Below, piece by piece: positions 1 to 5,022 of a DNA stretch of 6,789 bases. Each line of letters opens with the position of its first letter. Positions within the stretch are counted from its first letter, which is position 1. Position numbers and translations under genes: made by a program. The notes beneath the pieces are model-generated. The model was not told the origin of the DNA. It searched no databases and saw only the letters and a list, made by a program, of their open reading frames with translations. The stretch comes from a bacterium (GTDB lineage Bacteria > KSB1 > UBA2214): contig JAKQKF010000370.1 of NCBI GenBank assembly GCA_029560815.1, forward strand, positions 1 to 6,789, read 5' to 3'.

Positions 1-135
1 GTGTTCGAGCTCGTCGACCTCCTCGGCATAGGCCACCTGCTGCTCCTCGATGAAGACGATGGCGCGCACCATATAGGCCTTGGCGAGGTCATCCAGGGTG
101 GTGCAGACGTGGAAAAGGCGGTGCGGCGCGCTCAT
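1..135 (-). CDS. GNAT family N-acetyltransferase, N-terminal fragment
   Basis: This is the first 45 codons of a gene that continues beyond the left edge. Translation from the ATG at 135 gives MSAPHRLFHVCTTLDDLAKA, then YMVRAIVFIEEQQVAYAEEV, then DELEH. The pattern R-x-x-VF-x-EQQV-x-x-x-EEVDELE is characteristic of the first helix and strand of many GNAT acetyltransferases, which move an acetyl group from acetyl-CoA to an amine. The acetyl-CoA binding motif (R/Q-x-x-G-x-G/A) lies outside the window, so the substrate cannot be guessed. The ATG overlaps the TGA of the upstream methyltransferase gene as ATGA (135-132), which suggests translational coupling and a shared transcript. The start is well supported by this overlap. 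The family call rests on a short fragment. Confidence 0.72.
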   Translation of the reverse strand, partial: MSAPHRLFHVCTTLDDLAKAYMVRAIVFIEEQQVAYAEEVDELEH

Positions 136-1712
136 TTGCCCGGGCCCTTGCGGCCGAAGCTGCGTTTAGAGTCCGCCGGCTTGCCCTTGCGCCCCTTGCC
201 ATAGCCGCCACTCCTCTCCTTCGGCCCGGCGGGACCTTTTTTGCGGTCCGCGGGCCGGCCTTTGCCATCACGAGCGGGAGGAGCTGCCTTGCGGTCATCC
301 GGTTTGCCCTTGTAGGGGCGCGCGGGCCGGGCCGGTCCGCTCTCCCTGCGCGGCTTGAAAGGCCTTTTCGGCTCGCCTGTGCCCGTCTCCCCCTCGGTAC
401 GTTTCTTATAGGTCCGTTCCACTCTCCCCTTGTGGACAAAGCGGGGTTTCTGCTCGGCCTCGGGCTCTTCGGTCTGCGGCGGCGCCGGCGGGCGCGGGGT
501 GAAGAGCAGGCAGCACTCCAGGTTGGCGGTGCCGGGAAAGAGGTCGAGGGGGACGATGCGGTCGAGGCGGTAGCCGGCGTGGAGCCAGTCGGGCACCTCG
601 CGCGGGATCTGTTCGATGCCGCAAAAAATGTGCACCACCGCGGCGGGTTTGCGGCCGGCGAGCACCGGAATCACGCCGTGATGCGTTCCCGAGCGCGGCG
701 GATCAAGAATGACGTATTCTCTCATCGTATCCGGTTCGGGCAGGAGACGGCGCAGGGCGCGTCCGTCGATCGACGCTGTGGAAAAGACGACGTTGGCTTC
801 GGGCAGGAGGTGCTGGTGGTTGGCCGTGGCGGCGCGGATGGCGCCGGGTGCGGCGTCCAGGCCGATCACGCCCGCCCAGGACGGAGCGAGGCTGATGCCG
901 AAGAGGCCGTAGCCGCAGTAGAGGTCCAGGAGCATGGCGCCGGGATCACCGGGCAAAAGCTCGCGCACGACGCGCAGCAGCTCGGGCACCATCGCCAGAT
1001 TGACCTGGGAAAAGCCGGTCGGTTCGTAATAAAACCGCCGCCCTTCGATCTCGACGCTGAGGTTCTCCGGCCCGAAGAGTTTCTTGAAAATGATGTGCTC
1101 GTCGGGGCGCCGGCTCTCGAGATAATAGTCCGAGCGCGAGGGGTCGAGGAACATATAGGCGGAGACGATCCCGACCGGGCTCTCCTGCATGTGGGCGGCG
1201 AGCAGCTTGCCCTTGCGCACCACCTCGGCGTCAAACTGGTCGACGTTAAAGATGACGCTGTGTTCGGTGTAGGTGCCGCGGATGATGAGGAAATTGACGT
1301 GCCTGGCGAACTCGCGATAGGCCGGTTTTTCCAGGTAGCCGAGCAGGAGTTCGTAGATCTGGCGGTGCGCCTCGGGCTCGAGCAGCATCAGGTGGGCCTG
1401 TTCGGGCAGGGACTCGAGATCGATATGGTCGAGTTCGGCGGTGATGCGGCCCTGGTGGACTTTGATGCGCCGTTTGCTGGTGGTGCGGTAGTGGCGCGGC
1501 ATGGGCGAGGCGATGATCTCTTCCGGCCGTCCGGGCAGGCGGTGCTGCTCCCAGAACTGCTCCAGGGAGCCCTGCTTGACCAGCAGCTCCTCGGGATAGG
1601 CGAGGTTGAGGAGAGAGGCCGTTCTTTTGCGGCGGAGGTGCTGCGCGATGGTGCGGTTGAAATCAAAGCGGCCCGAGACGGGCAGCGAACTGGTGTCAGA
1701 GCGGATGGGCAA
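132..1712 (-). CDS. TrmA/RlmD-family RNA (uracil-C5-) methyltransferase with long basic C-terminal tail
   Basis: A 526-residue class I SAM-dependent RNA methyltransferase of the uracil-5 methyltransferase family (COG2265 type), expected to make 5-methyluridine in tRNA or rRNA in the cytoplasm. Motifs in order: an RNA-contacting YRTTSKRRIKV segment (75-85), FSQVN (234-238), the SAM-binding loop DLYCGYGLFGISLA (263-276), DPPRSG (337-342), the probable catalytic Cys364 in HIFCGIEQIPRE, and the probable general base Glu399 in FPGTANLE. The Cys-to-Glu spacing of 35 is close to that of E. coli TrmA (Cys324 and Glu358). I see no TRAM domain and no N-terminal 4Fe-4S cysteine cluster of the RlmD/RlmC kind. 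Residues about 407-526 form a Lys/Arg/Gly/Pro-rich low-complexity tail, probably disordered and RNA binding. The start is TTG at 1712: the in-frame TAA of the upstream gene lies four codons before it, and AAGGA sits 6 nt upstream. Which RNA is modified is not clear. Confidence 0.88.
   Translation of the reverse strand: MPIRSDTSSLPVSGRFDFNRTIAQHLRRKRTASLLNLAYPEELLVKQGSLEQFWEQHRLPGRPEEIIASPMPRHYRTTSKRRIKVHQGRITAELDHIDLESLPEQAHLMLLEPEAHRQIYELLLGYLEKPAYREFARHVNFLIIRGTYTEHSVIFNVDQFDAEVVRKGKLLAAHMQESPVGIVSAYMFLDPSRSDYYLESRRPDEHIIFKKLFGPENLSVEIEGRRFYYEPTGFSQVNLAMVPELLRVVRELLPGDPGAMLLDLYCGYGLFGISLAPSWAGVIGLDAAPGAIRAATANHQHLLPEANVVFSTASIDGRALRRLLPEPDTMREYVILDPPRSGTHHGVIPVLAGRKPAAVVHIFCGIEQIPREVPDWLHAGYRLDRIVPLDLFPGTANLECCLLFTPRPPAPPQTEEPEAEQKPRFVHKGRVERTYKKRTEGETGTGEPKRPFKPRRESGPARPARPYKGKPDDRKAAPPARDGKGRPADRKKGPAGPKERSGGYGKGRKGKPADSKRSFGRKGPGK
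135..494 (-). other. Segment encoding the Lys/Arg/Gly/Pro-rich tail of the methyltransferase
   Basis: This covers about 120 codons, residues 407-526. The composition changes sharply after the catalytic domain ends at LLFTPR. A short Pro/Glu stretch (PPAPPQTEEPEAEQ) leads into repeated short basic motifs such as KGKP, KGRP, RKKGP and GKGRKGKP. Such tails occur on RNA helicases and other RNA-handling proteins as nonspecific RNA-binding extensions. That role is inferred from composition only. The reading frame stays open to the ATGA overlap, so the tail is real coding sequence and not an unannotated readthrough. Confidence 0.7.
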
Positions 1713-1718
1713 TGGTTT

Positions 1719-1723
1719 TCCTT
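1719..1723 (-). promoter_or_regulatory. Shine-Dalgarno AAGGA deciding the TTG start of the methyltransferase
   Basis: On the minus strand the sequence reads TAAGGAAAACCATTG. AAGGA overlaps the TAA stop of the upstream glycosidase gene and lies 6 nt before the TTG at 1712. No in-frame ATG or GTG occurs nearby upstream, because the TAA is in the same frame. This makes TTG the best start and implies coupled translation with the upstream gene. Confidence 0.7.
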
Positions 1724-4061
1724 ATTTTAGCAAGGTCATTTTTTGAATGCGGTTCTCGCCGGCTGCCTGCAGCCGCACCAGATAGAGTCCGCTGGCGTGG
1801 TGCCGGCTCTGCCAGACCGCCTCGTGGCTTCCCGCCTGCTGCCGCCCTGTGGCCAGGGTCTCGACCACCTCGCCGCGCAGGTTGAGGATGTCGAGGCGGA
1901 CCTCCGCAGACTGCGGCAGTTCGTAGCGGATGACCGTGCGGCTGTTGAAGGGGTTGGGATAGTTAGCCGCCAGGCGCATCCTCTCCGGCAGGGCCGCCGG
2001 GCCGGGTTCCACCTCCACGCCGACGGTCATGCCGTTGTGAATGGTGTAGGGCAGATAGCGCTGGATGAGGGTCTTGGTCACCTGCTTGGTGGCGGTGCGG
2101 TCCATGTGAAACAGCCCCATGGTCTGAAACTCCTTGACCCCCTGGGCGCCCTGCGAGCTGGAGTACCAGTCGTAGACGCACCACCAGGTGGCGGCCATGA
2201 GCATGCCGCCCGGACGGACCGCGCCCAGAGCGCTGACCGCGCCGCGCGCCTCGAGGGCGGTGAAGGTCTCGCGCATCACCTTCTCCTGGAAGGTCTCCGA
2301 GCTGCCGGTGGGGGTGGACCAGTAGCCGTATTCGGTGCAGATGGCCGGCTTGCCGGGCAGCTGTGAGGCGACGCTGTCGAGAAAGGTGGAGGTGCCGGGG
2401 CCGAGGGTGCCGCCGTGGAAGATGCCGAAATACATGGTCCAGCCCATGACGTCGCAGACCCGCTGCGAGGCGTCGGTGCCTGGGTAGCGGGTGCTGGGGC
2501 GGTCGGCCGCGGCCGACTGGCTGACAAGGCGGCCGTCGGGGTAGAGGGTGTCCAGTTCGTTATGGACCCGCTCGATGAAGATTTTGCGGTTGTCCACGTC
2601 CCGGCATTCGTTGCAGGTGCTCCAGAGGATGATGCTCGGCCGGTTGTAATCCCGGAAGATCATCTCGCGCCACATCTGCTCGTGGATATGGCGCTGATCG
2701 TTCTGGATGAGCCAGGGCTCGGGGTCGTCGTACCACCAGACCGGGATCTCTTCCATGACGGTCAGGCCGAGGCGGTCGGCGTAGAGATAGGTGGCGAGGT
2801 GGTTGGGATAGTGGCCGGTGCGCAGAAACTGGCAGTTGATCTTCTTTTTGATCCCCTGCAGGTCCTTGAAAATCTCCTCCACGGGCAGGCTACGGCCGTA
2901 CTGGGGGTGATCCTCATGCCGGGCCACGCCGGTGAAAAAGACCGGCTTGTGATTAAAGCGCACCTTGTTGCCATCGACGGCCACGGTGCGGATGCCGAAC
3001 TGGGTGTGGAAGCGGTCGACGATGGCGCCGCTGCGGCGCACGGTGGCGCGCAAAATATAGAGGTTGGGCGTTTTGGTCGTCCAGAGGGCGGGATCGGCGA
3101 TCTGCAGGGTCGTCTGCCAGACCCGGCTGCTGTAGCCGGGGATGGTGAGGGTCTGCTGCGGGCTGCCGGAGAAGGCGGCCGCGGCGCCGGTCAGGTCGGC
3201 GGCCTGTTCGCTCATCTGGTTGGCGGCGGTGACATCCGCCCGGAAGATCTCGATCTGCACGTCGGCCTCACCGGCGGCTTCGCCCTGGTTGCCGACCACG
3301 GTCCGCACCAGGAGCTCGCCGTCAGTTGAGACGGGCACCACCTCGCTGCGCACCACATGCAGGGGATCGGCCGCCTCGAGGTAGAGATCGTGGATCACCC
3401 CGGTATAGTTGAACCAGTCCACCTCGTAAAAGGGGACGATATCCTTGCGCGTGCCCCAGGCCGGGTTGTCGACGCGGATGGCGATGGTGTTGGCCGCCCC
3501 GTAATCGAGCTCGCTGGTGACATCGAAGGCGAAGGGGGTATAGCCGCCCTCGTGCCAGCCGAGGTAGAGTCCGTTGACCCAGACGTCGGCGACATAGTTA
3601 ACGGCGTAAAAGATCAGCTTGACGTAGCGGCCCCGGAGGCTGTCCGGCACCTCAAAGGTGCGGCGGTACCAGACGCCCTCTTCATAGAACTCGGGCTGGG
3701 CTTCGTAGCTCATCATCTGGTTCTCGACCGCCGGCAGGGTCATCACCGGCCAGGCGCTGTCGTCGAAATTGCGCGTCTCGCGGCCCCTGGCCTCGTTGAG
3801 GAGGGCAGGCATGGCGGTGCTGCGGCTGCTCAGGGTGAGGGCGTCGTTGGCGGCAAAGCGCTCCTTGCGCCACGGGCCGGCGAGGGGGATCATGGCGCGC
3901 TGCTGTTTTTCAAAGGCCGGCACGGGGATGCCGTTCTGGTGCGGCACGGTGACTCCGTCGACGGTGCGCAGCTCGAGGGTGGCCTCGAGGGTGGCGATCT
4001 GCGCATGCGCGCAGGCGGCAGCTATCAGGAAGAGGCTGGTCAGGACGATCATTCTTTTCAT
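1722..4061 (-). CDS. Secreted glycoside hydrolase family 2 enzyme with C-terminal type IX secretion sorting domain
   Basis: A 779-residue retaining glycosidase of family GH2 (beta-galactosidase, beta-glucuronidase or related), probably exported. Residues 1-20 are a signal peptide with a likely cut after AHA-20. A jelly-roll sugar-binding domain follows (about 100-235, including WYRRTFEVP and ADVWVNGLYLGWHEGGY), then an immunoglobulin-like domain (about 236-358). The TIM barrel (about 359-675) carries FLRTGHYP (412-419), the acid/base Glu485 in WSTCNE, and the nucleophile Glu577 in CTEYGYW. Residues about 691-779 form a type IX sorting domain with NYPNPFN (700-706), IRYELP, SGLYLVRL and a final KMTLLK. 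It lacks the extra C-terminal domains of LacZ-length enzymes. The HYP motif has Gly416 where the family usually has Ser or Ala. ATG at 4061 has AAGGG 7 nt upstream. The exact sugar specificity cannot be read from the sequence. Confidence 0.9.
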   Translation of the reverse strand: MKRMIVLTSLFLIAAACAHAQIATLEATLELRTVDGVTVPHQNGIPVPAFEKQQRAMIPLAGPWRKERFAANDALTLSSRSTAMPALLNEARGRETRNFDDSAWPVMTLPAVENQMMSYEAQPEFYEEGVWYRRTFEVPDSLRGRYVKLIFYAVNYVADVWVNGLYLGWHEGGYTPFAFDVTSELDYGAANTIAIRVDNPAWGTRKDIVPFYEVDWFNYTGVIHDLYLEAADPLHVVRSEVVPVSTDGELLVRTVVGNQGEAAGEADVQIEIFRADVTAANQMSEQAADLTGAAAAFSGSPQQTLTIPGYSSRVWQTTLQIADPALWTTKTPNLYILRATVRRSGAIVDRFHTQFGIRTVAVDGNKVRFNHKPVFFTGVARHEDHPQYGRSLPVEEIFKDLQGIKKKINCQFLRTGHYPNHLATYLYADRLGLTVMEEIPVWWYDDPEPWLIQNDQRHIHEQMWREMIFRDYNRPSIILWSTCNECRDVDNRKIFIERVHNELDTLYPDGRLVSQSAAADRPSTRYPGTDASQRVCDVMGWTMYFGIFHGGTLGPGTSTFLDSVASQLPGKPAICTEYGYWSTPTGSSETFQEKVMRETFTALEARGAVSALGAVRPGGMLMAATWWCVYDWYSSSQGAQGVKEFQTMGLFHMDRTATKQVTKTLIQRYLPYTIHNGMTVGVEVEPGPAALPERMRLAANYPNPFNSRTVIRYELPQSAEVRLDILNLRGEVVETLATGRQQAGSHEAVWQSRHHASGLYLVRLQAAGENRIQKMTLLK

Positions 4062-4271
4062 GGATGGGCCCTTGGCAGTGTGTGATAGTTGGGGGATAAC
4101 AGCGATAATATACGCGATTTGGAGGAGAATAAAAATAAAAATAGATGGGCATTAGCGGCTTGGAAAGAAATGCGGCCGGGGGCGGGACTGGCCCGGCAGC
4201 CCTGGCGGAGAGGTTTATTTTTTGCGGGCAGTGAGAGGGCGGCGAAGGGGAGCTGACTATCTCCGGCGGGA
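4062..4271. other. Intergenic region between hicA and the GH2 gene
   Basis: This 210-bp gap has no convincing gene on either strand. It contains the AT-rich putative GH2 promoter and one GC-rich inverted repeat, GCCGGG (4175-4180) with CCCGGC (4192-4197), separated by 11 nt. On the minus strand the repeat is followed by CGCATTTCTTTCC, which is pyrimidine-rich but not a clean U-run. The repeat might be a weak terminator for hicBA. The stem is only 6 bp with an 11-nt loop, so I do not call it as one. Confidence 0.5.
4069..4112 (-). promoter_or_regulatory. Possible promoter -10 and Shine-Dalgarno for the GH2 operon
   Basis: Reading the minus strand, an AT-rich stretch contains overlapping -10-like hexamers TATATT (4112-4107) and TATTAT (4110-4105), about 45 bases before the ATG at 4061. 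A T-rich segment lies where a -35 would sit, but it matches TTGACA poorly. AAGGG (4073-4069) is a reasonable ribosome binding site with 7-nt spacing. The placement fits an independent promoter for the GH2-methyltransferase-acetyltransferase block. The -35 is weak, so read-through from hicBA remains possible. Confidence 0.35.
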
Positions 4272-4490
4272 TTACTCAAATTCGCTGCGGTCGATGCCTG
4301 ATTGTCTGATGATGGATTGCAGGGTTCCTGTCCTGATCTCGTCATGGTCGGGGACAGGGACAGTAACTGTACTTTTATCAATTTTTCGCTGCATGACAAT
4401 ATGGCTTCCTCGCCTGCGAACCTCCAAAAATCCATGGCGCGAAAGGATGGCACAGACCTGTCTGCCGGAAAGTATCCGCAGCCTAGGCAA
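4272..4490 (-). CDS. hicA: HicA-type mRNA interferase toxin
   Basis: A 72-residue HicA-family protein of a type II toxin-antitoxin system. HicA toxins are small double-stranded-RNA-binding-fold ribonucleases that cleave mRNA and are neutralised by HicB. Hallmarks are LSGRQVCAIL near the N-terminus, RRRGSHIVMQ with the catalytic His30, and VPVPDH...IRTGTLQSIIRQSG at 44-65. The length is normal for the family and all hallmarks are intact, so it looks functional. The start is TTG at 4490, with GAGG 6 nt upstream and the usual HicA N-terminus MPRLRILSGR. It overlaps the end of hicB by 8 bp, which implies translational coupling. Codons such as AGG, AGA, ATA and ACA are more frequent than in the flanking GC-rich genes, as expected for a transferred module. 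Confidence 0.92.
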   Translation of the reverse strand: MPRLRILSGRQVCAILSRHGFLEVRRRGSHIVMQRKIDKSTVTVPVPDHDEIRTGTLQSIIRQSGIDRSEFE

Positions 4491-4701
4491 TGGCGACCTC
4501 GACCTGGGTTATATAAACCTCATTCATCAGGCGCCTGTCAACTTCTTCCGGCGAGGCGCACTCAAAAAACAACTCGAGCGCTTCCTGTAAATTGGCGCGG
4601 GCTTGCTCGATGGTCTCTCCCTGACTGGCGATATCGAGTTCAGGACACATGGAAACATATCCACTGTCTTCTCTCCTGATGATCGCCGTAAGTGTATGCA
4701 T
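4483..4701 (-). CDS. hicB: HicB-type antitoxin (short form)
   Basis: A 72-residue HicB/UPF0150-family antitoxin, the expected partner that binds and blocks HicA. The core features are TAIIRREDSGYVSMCPELD at the N-terminus, ASQGETIEQARANLQEALELF in the middle (about 25-45), and a terminal strand EVYITQVEVAIA. This is the partial RNase-H-like fold of HicB. Nothing resembling a C-terminal ribbon-helix-helix or helix-turn-helix DNA-binding domain follows, because the protein stops at 72 residues. Longer HicB proteins carry one. I chose the ATG at 4701 because GAGGAG lies 9 nt upstream and the protein then begins at the family's usual first strand. The in-frame ATG at 4725 has no ribosome binding site and adds eight unmatched residues. 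hicB precedes hicA, and its stop lies inside the hicA start region. Confidence 0.9.
   Translation of the reverse strand: MHTLTAIIRREDSGYVSMCPELDIASQGETIEQARANLQEALELFFECASPEEVDRRLMNEVYITQVEVAIA
4497..4500 (-). promoter_or_regulatory. Shine-Dalgarno GAGG supporting the TTG start of hicA
   Basis: The minus strand reads GAGGTCGCCATTG, placing GAGG 6 nt before the TTG at 4490 and inside the last codons of hicB. No ATG or GTG in the hicA frame gives a family-like N-terminus, so this site decides the start. Confidence 0.6.
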
Positions 4702-4710
4702 AGTTTTAAT

Positions 4711-4716
4711 CTCCTC
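4711..4716 (-). promoter_or_regulatory. Shine-Dalgarno GAGGAG of hicB
   Basis: GAGGAG lies 9 nt before the ATG at 4701. It supports that start over the upstream in-frame ATG at 4725, which has only AT-rich sequence before it. Confidence 0.65.
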
Positions 4717-4738
4717 GGAAAGCATATCTCAATAGTGA

Positions 4739-4767
4739 AATATATTGTAAAATGGCAGGGATAGCAA
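4739..4767 (-). promoter_or_regulatory. Sigma70-like promoter of hicBA
   Basis: On the minus strand, TTGCTA (4767-4762) and TATATT (4744-4739) are separated by exactly 17 bp. They match the -35 and -10 consensus at 4 of 6 and 5 of 6 positions. Transcription would begin near 4732, giving a leader of about 30 nt that includes the hicB Shine-Dalgarno. A short inverted repeat CAATA (4730-4734) / TATTG (4743-4747) overlaps the -10 and the predicted start site. That is where an autoregulatory operator would sit, but binding by this short HicB is speculative. Confidence 0.5.
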
Positions 4768-4949
4768 GCAAAAAATCGCCAACGCTGCCTCAGATGGCTT
4801 GATATCTTCCCGGTTCCGCCCGGAGTCTTGATCGCACCGGTACAGCCGGTCCCCTCAAAATATGGCACAGGGTTTGCGTAATCCGCTGCGTGTCCATGAT
4901 GCGATTTATACCGGTATTGTAAATAAAGAAAATAAGCGGACAAATAACG

Positions 4950-4997
4950 CGCCGGGGGTGTCAGGCGCCGGCGAACCAGTAACCTAATCACGACACC
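4950..4997 (+). promoter_or_regulatory. Possible H-type pseudoknot in the leader of the GEVED-repeat gene
   Basis: Two perfect 6-bp complementary pairs interlock. CGCCGG (4950-4955) pairs with CCGGCG (4968-4973). GGTGTC (4957-4962), inside the first loop, pairs with GACACC (4992-4997). Linkers are 1, 5 and 18 nt, which is sterically plausible for an H-type pseudoknot. The element ends 13 nt before the GGAGG ribosome binding site, a usual place for translational control. No known riboswitch class is recognised. In GC-rich sequence such pairings can arise by chance. Confidence 0.3.
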
Positions 4998-5010
4998 TGT
5001 CATATTTTTT

Positions 5011-5015
5011 GGAGG
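5011..5015 (+). promoter_or_regulatory. Shine-Dalgarno GGAGG of the GEVED-repeat gene
   Basis: GGAGGAG begins at 5011 after a run of six T residues. The GGAGG core is 7 nt before the ATG at 5023. This is a near-ideal site and fixes the start, which is also supported by the signal peptide that follows directly. Confidence 0.8.
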
Positions 5016-5022
5016 AGAGCTG

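Larger units (their letters stand above)
4702..5022. other. Divergent intergenic region between hicBA and the GEVED-repeat gene
   Basis: This 321-bp stretch has no gene-like reading frame on either strand. It holds the hicBA promoter on the minus strand. It also holds an inverted repeat ACCGG-TACAG-CCGGT (4836-4850), a perfect 10-bp palindrome ATACCGGTAT (4908-4917), an A-rich stretch (4918-4947), a possible pseudoknot-forming leader (4950-4997) and a T-run before the Shine-Dalgarno of the rightward gene. I found no convincing -35/-10 pair for the rightward gene and no recognisable riboswitch, although I looked for c-di-GMP-like elements around the cacaggg motif at 4866. Confidence 0.6.

Noticed and set aside
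1..204. Plus-strand open frame at the left edge
   Set aside because: It is antisense to the acetyltransferase start and the methyltransferase tail, and begins only at the window edge.
432..1730. Long plus-strand open frame of 432 codons opposite the methyltransferase gene
   Set aside because: It is antisense to a gene with clear family motifs, has no ribosome binding site or recognisable domain, and is explained by GC-rich codons suppressing stops on the opposite strand.
2415..4085. Plus-strand open frames opposite the GH2 gene
   Set aside because: These are low-complexity shadow translations with no domains. The minus strand has both catalytic motifs and the sorting domain.
4175..4197. GCCGGG/CCCGGC inverted repeat as a terminator for hicBA
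   Set aside because: The stem is only 6 bp with an 11-nt loop and is followed by mixed pyrimidines, not a U-run. It is too weak to call.
4121..4233. Small plus-strand frame (ATG at 4144, about 29 codons) after a GGAGGAG sequence
   Set aside because: The Shine-Dalgarno-like sequence is too far (16 nt) from the ATG, the peptide has no recognisable features, and the region is better explained as the GH2 promoter.
4702..4725. Upstream ATG at 4725 as the start of hicB
   Set aside because: It has no ribosome binding site and adds eight residues not seen in the family. The ATG at 4701 has GAGGAG at good spacing.
4864..4900. Possible c-di-GMP (GEMM-like) riboswitch around GGCACAGGGTTTGCG
   Set aside because: Only the short CACAGGG part resembles the class. 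The GCAAACC partner, the tetraloop and receptor helices, and the second conserved arm are absent.
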